The translations under genes were made by a program, and so were the position numbers. A stretch of DNA of 64,000 nt from Georgenia ruanii (GTDB lineage: Bacteria > Actinomycetota > Actinomycetes > Actinomycetales > Actinomycetaceae), in NCBI RefSeq assembly GCF_009193175.1, contig NZ_VUKE01000011.1, positions 1-64,000 on the forward strand. Direction: 5' to 3'. Of this stretch, positions 33,974-41,877 are shown one piece after another. How positions within the stretch are numbered: position 1 is the first letter of the stretch; each line of letters starts with the position of its first letter. The notes under the pieces were generated by a model. It was not told the origin of the DNA and made no database searches. It saw only the letters and a list, made by a program, of their open reading frames with translations.

Positions 33974-34124
33974 GAGGATCAGATACGCACGTCGCGGCCC
34001 ATCCTGCCCCGCCCTCACCGTGCGGATGCGCCTTCTTGGCCGGGCACCCTCGTGGCGCTCGACGGGGAGGGCATCCGGCCCGCCGTGATCAGGCCGTGGT
34101 CGGCCAACCGCGCCGCCGCAGCCC

Positions 34125-34134
34125 GTGATCACAA
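34125..34134 (+). promoter_or_regulatory. Operator-like half site upstream of gntR copy 1
   Basis: GTGATCACAA keeps the central palindrome of the island operator without the flanking TGACA. It lies 67 bases before the gntR start, with TAGACT (34141-34146) a possible -10 just after it, so autoregulation is plausible. Confidence 0.4.
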
Positions 34135-34200
34135 CCTCGGTAGACTGGGCACACGCCCGGTAACCCGGGGTCCGTCCGGCGCGAAGGTATCCGACAGACC

Positions 34201-34896
34201 ATGACGTCCACCGACCACGACCTCTTCGAGCTTTCCCCCGACGGCCCGGCCGGGATCCACCGGACGATGGCGGACCGCGTCACGGTCGAGATCCACCGGC
34301 TCATCATCATGGGCGACCTCGAGCCCGGGTCCGCCCTGCCCATTCGGGACCTGGCCGACCGCTTCGGCACCAGCTCCATGCCGGTCCGGGAGGCGCTGCG
34401 CCGCCTCGGCGGCCTCGGCCTGGTCGAGATCACCCCGCACCGCGGGGCGCGGGTCGCCGAGACCTCGGTGGAGGACCTCGAGGACACCTACCGGGTACGG
34501 CTCCTTCTCGAGCCGCTCGCCGTCGCCGCCGCCGCCGAGTCCGTCGACGACGCCCACCTCGACCGGGCGGCCGACGCCCTCGCCCGGCACAACGCCGCGA
34601 TCGACGCCGGGGACCTCGACCGGGCCCGCACCGCCCACACGGAGTTCCACTTCCTGCTCTACCAGGGGGCCGCTTCCCGGTGGCTCCAGCGGGCGATCGA
34701 GCCCGTCTGGCAGAACAGCGACCGCTACCGCTTCGCCGCCTCCGGCCGGGAGAAGGACCGCAGCCGCGCCGAGCATACCGAGATCCTCGAGGCGTGCCGG
34801 GCGCACGACGCCACCGCCGCGGAGGCGGCCATGCGCCGCCATCTCGAGGGGGCGCGCGATCGCATCAGGGCCGCCATGCTCGCCCGCCGCGGCTGA
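34201..34896 (+). CDS. GntR-family (FCD) transcriptional regulator, copy 1
   Basis: 231 residues. The winged helix spans about residues 20-90 (DRVTVEIHRLIIMGDLEPGS, then TSSMPVREALRRLGGLGLVEI and PHRGARV); the all-helical FCD effector domain follows (EDLEDTYRVRLLLEPLAV, HTEFHFLLYQGA, PVWQNSDRYRF). Such regulators sense carboxylic-acid intermediates and usually repress. It lies divergent from coxM in the middle of the island. Its recognition segment matches those of copies 2 and 3. Confidence 0.93.
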   Translation: MTSTDHDLFELSPDGPAGIHRTMADRVTVEIHRLIIMGDLEPGSALPIRDLADRFGTSSMPVREALRRLGGLGLVEITPHRGARVAETSVEDLEDTYRVRLLLEPLAVAAAAESVDDAHLDRAADALARHNAAIDAGDLDRARTAHTEFHFLLYQGAASRWLQRAIEPVWQNSDRYRFAASGREKDRSRAEHTEILEACRAHDATAAEAAMRRHLEGARDRIRAAMLARRG

Positions 34897-35051
34897 CCGC
34901 CGGGCCGCGCGAGGCGGTGCGCCCTGGCCCTGACGCGCCCCTCTCCCGTCCGTGCTCCCGGGATGAGCTCCCCGGGCGTGACACCCAGCGCCGCCCGGCC
35001 GGCTGGCGCCGGAGCGGCCCGACACGGGCGCGTTCCGATGGCCAACCGTCA

Positions 35052-35067
35052 TGACATGTGATCACAT
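35052..35067 (+). promoter_or_regulatory. Island operator upstream of gntR copy 2
   Basis: TGACATGTGATCACAT, 16 of the 20 bases of the full palindrome TGACATGTGATCACATGTCA. It is in plus orientation relative to the exact cores, about 60 bases before the gntR start. An ATG lies inside the site, but translation from there is unlikely. Confidence 0.7.
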
Positions 35068-35128
35068 ACTCCCCAGGGCCGCGTGGCGCAGCGACGGCGC
35101 CCGCCGCCAAACTGACGAGAGGGAACCG

Positions 35129-35827
35129 GTGACCACTGCCTTCGAGCTCGTCCCGGACCGGACGGGCGGGCTGCACGACACCCTGTCGGACCGGGTGACC
35201 GCCGAGCTGCACCGCCTGATCCTGACCGGCGAGCTACCCGCGGGGTCAGCCCTGCCGATCCAGGAGCTGGCCGAGCGGTTCACCACGAGCGCCATGCCCG
35301 TCCGCGAGGCCCTGCGGCGCCTTGCCGGTCTCGGCGTGGTGGAGATCGTGGCGCACCGGGGCGCACGGGTGCGCGAGCTGACCGAGGAGGACCTCGCCGA
35401 CACGTACCGCATGCGGCTCACGCTCGAGCCGCTGGCCGTCTCGCTGGCCGCCGAGCGCAGCGACGAGGCGGTCGCCCGCAAGGCCCTGGAGGCGCTCGAG
35501 CGCCACGAACGGCACCGCGAGGCCGGCGACCTCGAGCGCGCGCGGCGCGCACACACCGACTTCCACTTCGGCCTGTACCGCGCCTCCGGCTCACGCTGGC
35601 TGCTACGGGCCATCGAGCCGGTCTGGCAGAACAGCGAGCGCTACCGCTTCAGCGCCCGGCGCGGGACCGGCGAGACGCCCGGGAGCGCCGCCGACGCCCG
35701 GCGCAGCCATGAGGAGCACATCCATATCCTCGACGCCTACCGGGCCGGTGACGCCGCGGCCGCCGAGCGGGCCATGCGCGAGCACCTCGAGGGCGCCATG
35801 ACGCGCATGCAGGCCGCGATCGGCTGA
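35129..35827 (+). CDS. GntR-family (FCD) transcriptional regulator, copy 2
   Basis: 232 residues: DRVTAELHRLILTGELPAGS, TSAMPVREALRRLAGLGVVEI and AHRGARV form the winged helix; the FCD domain has DTYRMRLTLEPLAVSLAAE, HTDFHFGLYRASGSRWLL and EPVWQNSERYRF. The GTG at 35129 follows AGAGGGAA; an upstream ATG at 35051 would place the start inside the operator. It is tandem with copy 1, separated by a 230-base gap that contains the operator. Confidence 0.92.
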   Translation: MTTAFELVPDRTGGLHDTLSDRVTAELHRLILTGELPAGSALPIQELAERFTTSAMPVREALRRLAGLGVVEIVAHRGARVRELTEEDLADTYRMRLTLEPLAVSLAAERSDEAVARKALEALERHERHREAGDLERARRAHTDFHFGLYRASGSRWLLRAIEPVWQNSERYRFSARRGTGETPGSAADARRSHEEHIHILDAYRAGDAAAAERAMREHLEGAMTRMQAAIG

Positions 35828-35898
35828 CGCGGGCGGAACACAGCTGGCTACGTCGACGGACCGCGACCGGTTCCGCTCAGGTCGGAAGCGTCAGGGCG

Positions 35899-36858
35899 TC
35901 AGGCCTCCTCCCGTCCGGCGGCAGCGCCGAGGAACGCGGCCGCGTTGTCCGCGGCCACCCGGTCGGCGACCCCCGGGCCGCGGTGCGCCAGCAGCGCCAG
36001 CGGGTCGTCGGTTCCCATGGGGAAGGGCCAGTCGCTGCCCACCAGGAGGTGCTCCTCGCCGACGACGTCGACGGCGAGGTCGAGCGCTCCGGCGTCGTGG
36101 GCGAGGCAGTCGACCCACAGCCGGGCCGCCTCACCCCGCAGGTCCGCGTCCCGCCGGGGGACGCCGGGGCGGTCGGTGTCCAGGCCGCGCTGGTAGCGGC
36201 CGAGCACCGCCGGCAGCACCCCGCCGCAGTGCACGAGGGCGACGCGCAGGCGGGGGTGGCGCTCGAGGACCCCGCCGAGGAGGAGCTGGGCCGCGGCGAG
36301 GCCCGTCTCGACGGGGTTGCCGAGGAGGTTGCCGAGGTAGAGCTCCTCGAGCCGCTCGTCCGGGGACGCGCCGGGGTGCAGGACCAGCGGCGCGTCGAGG
36401 GCGACGAGGCCGTCCCACAGCGGGGCGAGCCGGTCATCGGCCAGGCTCACCGAGCGGCCGCCGGCCGAGGCGGTGAACCCGACCGACGTCTCCCCGAGCC
36501 GACCGAGCTCGGCGAGGGCGAGGTCGGGGTGCTCCAGCGGCAGGTAGGCCAGCGGCACGAGGGCCTGGTGGGCGCGGGTGAGCTCGCGCAGCCCGTCGTT
36601 GAGGGCCCGCACCCACCGTTCGGCCTGCTCCCGCGCCAGGTGCTGGCGGTACAGCGGCGGCGGCACCGAGACGAGGGCGCGTTCGAGGCCGGCGCGGGCG
36701 AGCCACTCGACCAGCCGCTCGGGGGCGTACAGGCTGGGCGGGCCGATGATGTGCTCGCCGGCGGCCAGCCGGCCGCCGGCGGCCCGCAGCCCGGCGGCTG
36801 CGAGGACGTCGGCGGCCGGGACCGGCACCAGGTGCGTGTGGATGTCCGTCCGGGTCAT
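35899..36858 (-). CDS. Amidohydrolase-family (ACMSD-like) protein
   Basis: 319 residues of the amidohydrolase-2 TIM barrel: the N-terminal metal site DIHTHLVP, mid-barrel LVLHPGASP, VALVHCGGVLPAVLGRY and the C-terminal catalytic Asp in GSDWPFPMG. The family holds decarboxylases such as ACMSD and hydroxybenzoate decarboxylases, and lactone hydrolases. It is last in the 46.3-35.9 kb unit; its ATG overlaps the FAH stop. A decarboxylation or hydrolysis late in the pathway is inferred. Confidence 0.85.
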   Translation of the reverse strand: MTRTDIHTHLVPVPAADVLAAAGLRAAGGRLAAGEHIIGPPSLYAPERLVEWLARAGLERALVSVPPPLYRQHLAREQAERWVRALNDGLRELTRAHQALVPLAYLPLEHPDLALAELGRLGETSVGFTASAGGRSVSLADDRLAPLWDGLVALDAPLVLHPGASPDERLEELYLGNLLGNPVETGLAAAQLLLGGVLERHPRLRVALVHCGGVLPAVLGRYQRGLDTDRPGVPRRDADLRGEAARLWVDCLAHDAGALDLAVDVVGEEHLLVGSDWPFPMGTDDPLALLAHRGPGVADRVAADNAAAFLGAAAGREEA

Positions 36859-37751
36859 CCCACCACCTGGTAGGCGGAGAGGGAGCTCGCCCTGACGGTG
36901 TTGCGCAGCTCGCCGAGCCCCGTGACGCGCGTGACCAGCTCGTCCCCGGCGCCGAGGAAGATCTGCGGCTCGCGGGCGTTGCCGATCCCGCTCGGGGTGC
37001 CCGTGAGGATCACGTCGCCCGGCAACAGGGTCATGCCCCAGCTCAGCTCGGCGATGATCTGGCCGATCGTGAAGGCCATCTGCCGCGTGCTCGCCGCCTG
37101 CAGCTCGCGCCCGTTGAGCTCGAACGTGATCCGCAGGTCGGCGACGTCGACCTCGTCCGGCGTGGTGATCCAGGGACCGATGGGCATCGAGGAGTCGATG
37201 CTCTTGCCCTTGAGCCACTGGCCGCCGTGGGCGCGCTGGAGGTCGCGCTGGGAGACGTCGTTGGCCACGAGCAGGCCCGCGACGTGCTCCATCGCCCGGT
37301 CCTCCGGGATCGAGCGGCCGCCGCGGCCGATGACCACGGCGACCTCCGCCTCGTAGTCCCACTTCGCCGAGAGGTCGGGGTCCCACGCGATGGGGTCGCG
37401 CGGGCCGATGACGCTCAGCGGGCCCTTGGTGAAGAAGGTCGGGTGCTCCGGCCGGCTCTCCGGGTCCTGCCCCTCACGCTTGCCCTTGGACTCCTCGAAG
37501 TGGTCCCAGTAGTTCCAGCCGGTGCACAGCACGTCCCGGTTGAACCGGGTCAGCGGCGCGAGCAGGTCCAGGTCGGCGGCCGCCACCCGCTCCCCGCCGG
37601 CGGCCGCCGCTGCGGCGGCCGCCGCCCGGGCCGCCGGGTCTCGGACGATGTCGTCCGGGGTGGGGGCGCCCGCCGGCAGGACGAGCGCCTCCTCCCCCTC
37701 GACGAGGAACGTGCGCCGCTCCCCCGCGTGCCTCGCGGCTCCGTAGCGCAT
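36855..37751 (-). CDS. Fumarylacetoacetate hydrolase-family protein
   Basis: 298 residues: VLCTGWNYWDHFEESKGK, YEAEVAVVIGRGGRSIP with the metal Glu residues, LLVANDVSQRDLQ, GKSIDSSMPIGPWI and PGDVILTGTPSGIGN are the family blocks. Members hydrolyse C-C bonds or isomerise or decarboxylate products of ring cleavage (for example fumarylpyruvate, 2-oxo-hepta-diene-dioate). The ATG overlaps the RidA stop. The N-terminal 70 residues contain an Ala-rich stretch. Confidence 0.92.
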   Translation of the reverse strand: MRYGAARHAGERRTFLVEGEEALVLPAGAPTPDDIVRDPAARAAAAAAAAAGGERVAAADLDLLAPLTRFNRDVLCTGWNYWDHFEESKGKREGQDPESRPEHPTFFTKGPLSVIGPRDPIAWDPDLSAKWDYEAEVAVVIGRGGRSIPEDRAMEHVAGLLVANDVSQRDLQRAHGGQWLKGKSIDSSMPIGPWITTPDEVDVADLRITFELNGRELQAASTRQMAFTIGQIIAELSWGMTLLPGDVILTGTPSGIGNAREPQIFLGAGDELVTRVTGLGELRNTVRASSLSAYQVVG

Positions 37752-38158
37752 CAGTCGGCCTCGGGCAGGACGGCGATGGCGTTGATCTCGATGAGGTAGT
37801 CCTTGTTGACGAACTTCGAGACCTCCACCATCGTCGAGGCCGGCGCGATGCCCGTGAAGTACTGGCTGCGGACGGCGTGGATCGCCTGGAAGTCCTCCAT
37901 GTTCCGCACGTACACGTCCACGCGGACGATGTCGTCCAGGGTGCCGCCGGCGGCCTCGACCGCCGCCTGGAGGTTCTGGCACACCTGGTGGGTCTGGGCG
38001 CTGACGTCGCCGACACCGGTGACCCCGCCCTCGGCGTTGCGGGCCGTCATGCCGGAGATGAACACCAGCGTGCCCTGGGCCTTGATGGCCGTGGCCTGGG
38101 CGAAGTGGCCGTTCGGCACGGCCAGCTTGTCGCTGCGGATCTCGGTCTTGGCTGCCAT
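37751..38158 (-). CDS. RidA-family protein, copy 1
   Basis: 135 residues: VPNGHFAQATAIKAQGTLVFISGMTA, TLDDIVRVDVYVRNMEDFQAIH and YFTGIAPASTMVEVSKFV. The Arg of the RidA imine-hydrolysis site (usually near the VRxxVYxxD block) appears present in IVRVDVYV. RidA proteins hydrolyse reactive enamine/imine intermediates; family members act in aminomuconate and uracil (RutC) pathways. AAAGGAAAG precedes the ATG. Confidence 0.9.
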   Translation of the reverse strand: MAAKTEIRSDKLAVPNGHFAQATAIKAQGTLVFISGMTARNAEGGVTGVGDVSAQTHQVCQNLQAAVEAAGGTLDDIVRVDVYVRNMEDFQAIHAVRSQYFTGIAPASTMVEVSKFVNKDYLIEINAIAVLPEAD

Positions 38159-38235
38159 GTGGTCTTTCCTTTCGGTGGAAGGGTTCTGGCCCCGTGGCGG
38201 GTGGGATCGTCGTGCCCGGGACCGGTGCGGGTGGG

Positions 38236-38781
38236 TCAGCGGGCGTCGGCGGGGTCGGAGTACCAGCTGGGCTGGGTCGGGTAGTGGGGGCCGTCGTAGA
38301 TCTCCAGCAGCACGGTCTCCTCCTCGGCCAGGGTCGGGCCGTGCATGCTCCCGCGCGGGTTCCAGTAGAAGGACCCGGCGGTGAGCGTGACGTCGGTGGG
38401 CACGTAGGTGTAGCGACCCGAGAGGCAGAACATGAACTGGTTGGAGGCGTGGGAGTGCCGGCTCGGGATGCCCGAGCCCTTCTCGAACTTCACGAGCGTG
38501 ATCGATGCACCGGTGTCCTCGTTGCGCCACAGGGTCTTGTGGCTCAGCCCGGCGAGGGTCTTCGCCACCCACTGCAGGTCACCGCTCTGCACGAGGATCT
38601 CCCGGAACCGGTAGGTCGCCTCGCCGTCGAGCACGGGGCCGAGCTGCTCGCGGGAGCGGTCGGGCGCCTCGCCGCCGTAGCGGGCGGGCTCGGAGAGGTT
38701 CTCGGCCCACTCGTGGGCGTCGACGGCCTCCGGTCGCGGGGGCGTGGGGACGATGGGCAGGGGCGTGTGGGTCTCGGTCAT
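38236..38781 (-). CDS. Cupin-domain protein (dihydroxyacetophenone-dioxygenase-like)
   Basis: 181 residues: YRFREILVQSGDLQWVAK, then SGIPSRHSHASNQFMFCLSGRY with the two cupin His residues, and GSFYWNPRGSMHGPTL with the third His. The pattern resembles ChrR/2,4'-dihydroxyacetophenone dioxygenase cupins. The ATG at 38781 overlaps the bicupin stop. It may be a non-heme-iron dioxygenase cleaving a ring or side chain; this is inference. Confidence 0.83.
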   Translation of the reverse strand: MTETHTPLPIVPTPPRPEAVDAHEWAENLSEPARYGGEAPDRSREQLGPVLDGEATYRFREILVQSGDLQWVAKTLAGLSHKTLWRNEDTGASITLVKFEKGSGIPSRHSHASNQFMFCLSGRYTYVPTDVTLTAGSFYWNPRGSMHGPTLAEEETVLLEIYDGPHYPTQPSWYSDPADAR

Positions 38782-39464
38782 GCTCGGTCCTTCCCGATGC
38801 CGTGCGCCAGGTAGTCCAGCGCGACGACAAAGAACGTGCGGTCGTGGTCGGTCTCGTTGTCGAGCTTGCAGGTCCCGCCCTCGTGGTAGGCGACGGAGGC
38901 GGCTAGCGCGTCGTCCTCGAGGTCGGCGTCGAGCTCGGCGACGACGTGGCCGACGTCGTCGAGCTCGAGGGCGAGGCGGGTGCGGGTGGGCACGGTGGCC
39001 GTCCAGACCCGGACGTAGTCGGTGCCGATGACGGGCACGCGCCCGTCCGCGGGGCGGGGCAGGCCGGGCACCGCTCCCTCGACGCTGCGGGCGCCCGCGC
39101 CGACGTCCAGGACGCCCTCGGCCCGGTTCTCGCCGAGGTCCTTGAGCTCCAGGAGCCGGTTGCGGTAGCGGGTGCCGCCGGTGTTGGTCAGGCGGTGGAT
39201 CGGGGAGACGGGGCGAAAGACGGCGCCGCCGGAGTACTCCGAGACATGGCGGGGCTCGGTGCCGTCCAGCCAGTCCATGCGGCCCGAAGAGCCGGCCACC
39301 GACAGCACCACGTAGGGGTTGTGGTGCTGGTGCCAGGGGTGGGTGCCCCCGGGGGGCAGGACGACGTCCCACACCCGCACGACCGGGGTGTCGAGGATGA
39401 CGCTCGTCCCCACCCCGACCAGGGTGATCTCGGTGCCGTCCGGCGCGGTGACGACGTGGCTCAC
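38778..39464 (-). CDS. Two-part cupin protein
   Basis: 228 residues. The first half has VRVWDVVLPPGGTHPWHQHHNPYVVLSV written as a cupin motif with a His cluster, then HVSEYSGGAVFRPVSPIHRLTN. The second half (about 130-228) has a weaker beta-barrel pattern, with YHEGGTCKLDNETDHDRTFF. GTG start with GAGGAGG upstream, overlapping the hydroxylase stop. Function is unknown; ring-cleaving dioxygenase or binding partner of the cupin at 38236. Confidence 0.75.
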   Translation of the reverse strand: MSHVVTAPDGTEITLVGVGTSVILDTPVVRVWDVVLPPGGTHPWHQHHNPYVVLSVAGSSGRMDWLDGTEPRHVSEYSGGAVFRPVSPIHRLTNTGGTRYRNRLLELKDLGENRAEGVLDVGAGARSVEGAVPGLPRPADGRVPVIGTDYVRVWTATVPTRTRLALELDDVGHVVAELDADLEDDALAASVAYHEGGTCKLDNETDHDRTFFVVALDYLAHGIGKDRA

Positions 39465-41143
39465 GCGAGGACCTCCTCGGGCTGGGGGGCCGCGGCGGCC
39501 CCGTCGGAACCGGCGCCCGCGTCTGCGGCGCCGGTGAGCTCGGCCGAGCCCGGGCGAACGATGCGGGCGTAGATCTCCTCGGCCACCTGGGAGCCGGTGT
39601 CCCAGGCGGCGATGGCCGCGACGTGGCCGTCGGGGCGCACGAGCACGACGGTGCCGTCCTCCAGCCCGAGGCGCCGGCGCAGCCGTTCGCCAGGGTCGAA
39701 GCAGGACCGCTCGCGCAGGCCGGAGTCGTGGGGGGCGTCCCAGCGGCTGACCAGCAGGTGGGTCAGGCCGGGCGTGCCCCCGGCGGGGAGCACGGGCCTG
39801 CGCCGGGCGTCGGCGAAGTGCAGCGCGACGAAGCTGTCGGCGGCCAGCCGGTGGAGGTGGGCCTCCTCGCCGTCGGGGCCGTACACGGCCACGTCGGGCA
39901 CCCGGTCCCCGACCCGCACGGGCTGGGGCTCCTGACCCGCCCGGACCATCGACCACTCCCCCGTGCCGGCGACATCGAGGCGGACGCCGAGCAGCGAGCG
40001 GGTCATCGCCCAGCCCCAGCCGCCCTGGCCGCCGCTCTCGACGCGGCCGGCGCCGCCCATGGCCAGGCGGGCGCTCTCGGCCATCTCGCCCGAGCCGCGG
40101 ATCGCGACGGAGGACTGCTCGGCCTCGTACCCGTCCAGCAGGGCCGGGTCGGCCCAGCCGCGCAGCACCCAGGCCAGGCGCCAGGGCAGGTTGGAGGCGT
40201 CGAGGACGCCGGTGTTCAGGCCCAGCGCCCACATCGGGGTGATCAGGTGGGCGGCGTCGCCCATGAGGAAGACCCGGCCCTCGCCCCAGCGGTCCGCCAC
40301 GCGCTGGTGCACGGTGTAGACGTTCGTGCCGAGCAGCTCGACGGCGTCCACCTCCCCGATGAACCGCAGCGCCTTGTCGCGCAGCTCCTCCGGTCCCGGC
40401 TGCGGCGCGTCGGGCCGCAGCGGGAAGAGGAACCGCCAGCAGTGCGGCTGGCGCACGAGGATCATCCACTCGGCCGGGTCGGCGAAGTAGGCCAGGTAGG
40501 GGTAGTCGCGCGGGTTGCCGACATCGAGGTCGACCTTGAGGTCGACGAGCATGTACCGCTCCTCGAGGGTCTTGCCCTCGACGGTGATGCCGAGCTGGTC
40601 GCGGATGCCGGACCGGCCGCCGTCGCAGGCGAGGACGTACCGGGCGTCGAGCTCGTGCGCGCCGTCGGGACCCTCGACGGTCAGGGTGACGTGGTCGGCA
40701 TGCTGGACGAGGCCGGTGACCCGGTGGCGCAGCCGCAGCACCTCGGGGTCGCGTCCGCGCAGCACCTCCTCCAGGACGGCCTCGAGGCTGTTCTGGGGAA
40801 TGTTGACGACGAACGGGAAGCGGGTGTCGCCGGCCAGGACGTCGGTCTTCACGCTCGGCGCGGCGGCGTTGGTGGCACGGTCGACCTCACCGATCTCGTC
40901 CATCCGCAGCGCGGCGCGCAGCACCGGGGCGGCGGCGCCGTAGCGGTCGAGGACCTCGATCGTCCGGGTCAGGACGGTGCCGGCCTTGGTGTCCAGCGAG
41001 AGCCGCTCGTCCTCCTCCAGGACGACGACGGGGACGCCGTAGTGCTTCAGGCCGAGGGCGGTGATGAGGCCGACGGGCCCGGCGCCGACGACCACGACGG
41101 GCAGCTCGCCGGTGGGGGCGCCGGAAGCGGCGGTGGGTGCCAT
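39461..41143 (-). CDS. FAD-dependent aromatic hydroxylase (MhpA/PheA-like), copy 2
   Basis: 560 residues. FAD site VVVVGAGPVGLITALGLKHYG; DG motif ACDGGRSGIRDQLG; GD motif GRVFLMGDAAHLITPMWALG; thioredoxin-fold C-terminus with ADSFVALHFADARRRP. Long stretches are identical to copy 1 (for example LGITVEGKTLEERY and RDYPYLAYF). The two copies sit in different operons of the same regulon, so they likely act on consecutive or related substrates. AAGGAG lies 8 bases before the ATG. Confidence 0.92.
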   Translation of the reverse strand: MAPTAASGAPTGELPVVVVGAGPVGLITALGLKHYGVPVVVLEEDERLSLDTKAGTVLTRTIEVLDRYGAAAPVLRAALRMDEIGEVDRATNAAAPSVKTDVLAGDTRFPFVVNIPQNSLEAVLEEVLRGRDPEVLRLRHRVTGLVQHADHVTLTVEGPDGAHELDARYVLACDGGRSGIRDQLGITVEGKTLEERYMLVDLKVDLDVGNPRDYPYLAYFADPAEWMILVRQPHCWRFLFPLRPDAPQPGPEELRDKALRFIGEVDAVELLGTNVYTVHQRVADRWGEGRVFLMGDAAHLITPMWALGLNTGVLDASNLPWRLAWVLRGWADPALLDGYEAEQSSVAIRGSGEMAESARLAMGGAGRVESGGQGGWGWAMTRSLLGVRLDVAGTGEWSMVRAGQEPQPVRVGDRVPDVAVYGPDGEEAHLHRLAADSFVALHFADARRRPVLPAGGTPGLTHLLVSRWDAPHDSGLRERSCFDPGERLRRRLGLEDGTVVLVRPDGHVAAIAAWDTGSQVAEEIYARIVRPGSAELTGAADAGAGSDGAAAAPQPEEVLA

Positions 41144-41148
41144 GCGGG

Positions 41149-41877
41149 TCACTCCTTGGGGTAGGAACGGTCGCGGCTCAGCGTCGAGCCGGTCATCGTG
41201 GCGGCGTCGGAGAGCAGGAACAACAGTGGCCCGACGACGTCCTCGGGCGTGCCGATGCCGGTGGTGCGGGCCCAGTGCTCGCGCTCCGCGCCGGCGGGGT
41301 TGGCGGCGCGGAACTGCGGGGTGTCGACCACACCGGGGGCCAGGACGTTGACGCGCACCCGGTGCTCGGCCACCTCGGCGGCGAGGGACTTCGCGAACGG
41401 GATGAGCGCCCCCTTGCTCGCGGCGTAGGCGGAGGCCTCGGCCCGGCCCATGTGCGCCAGGCCGGAGGTGAACAGCACGATCGAGCCGCCCCGGCGCGCG
41501 ATCATGGACGGCAGCACCGCCTGGCAGGCCCACACGACGCCGTCGAGGTTGACGCCGAGCACCTTGCGCCACTCGTCGGGATCCATGTCGGCGACGGCGG
41601 TGCGCGGTTGGATCGCGGCGCCCGCCACCAGGCCGGTCACGTACCCGTGCTGGGCGACCACGGCGTCCACGGCGCCGTGGACGGCGTCGCGGTCGGCGAC
41701 GTCCACGCGCAGCTGGCTGACGCCCGGGGCGCCCTCGAGGGCGTCGGAGTGGGCGACGTCGAGGACGACGGCCTGCCCGCCCGCGGCGCCGACGGCCCGC
41801 GCGAGGGCGGCGCCGATGCCGTTGGCACCGCCGGTGACGAGGACGACGTCCCCTGTCGAGTCGAAGCTGGTCTTCAC
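41149..41877 (-). CDS. Short-chain dehydrogenase/reductase
   Basis: 242 residues: cofactor motif VTGGANGIGAALARAVG, a later LVAGAAIQPR in place of the usual NNAG, and catalytic Ser with YAASKGALIPFAKSL. Asp at the end of beta-2 (VVLDVAHSD) points to NAD rather than NADP. It overlaps the upstream LDH2 gene by four bases and ends 5 bases before the ring hydroxylase. It probably oxidises an alcohol or dihydrodiol intermediate. Confidence 0.92.
   Translation of the reverse strand: MKTSFDSTGDVVLVTGGANGIGAALARAVGAAGGQAVVLDVAHSDALEGAPGVSQLRVDVADRDAVHGAVDAVVAQHGYVTGLVAGAAIQPRTAVADMDPDEWRKVLGVNLDGVVWACQAVLPSMIARRGGSIVLFTSGLAHMGRAEASAYAASKGALIPFAKSLAAEVAEHRVRVNVLAPGVVDTPQFRAANPAGAEREHWARTTGIGTPEDVVGPLLFLLSDAATMTGSTLSRDRSYPKE

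Larger units (their letters stand above)
33884..34200. other. Intergenic control region between coxM and gntR
   Basis: A 317-base non-coding stretch between divergent units. It holds the exact operator at 33960-33973, a GTGATCACAA half site at 34125-34134 and a GAGCCCCCGGGCTC hairpin near 33902. No small gene is apparent. Confidence 0.7.
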
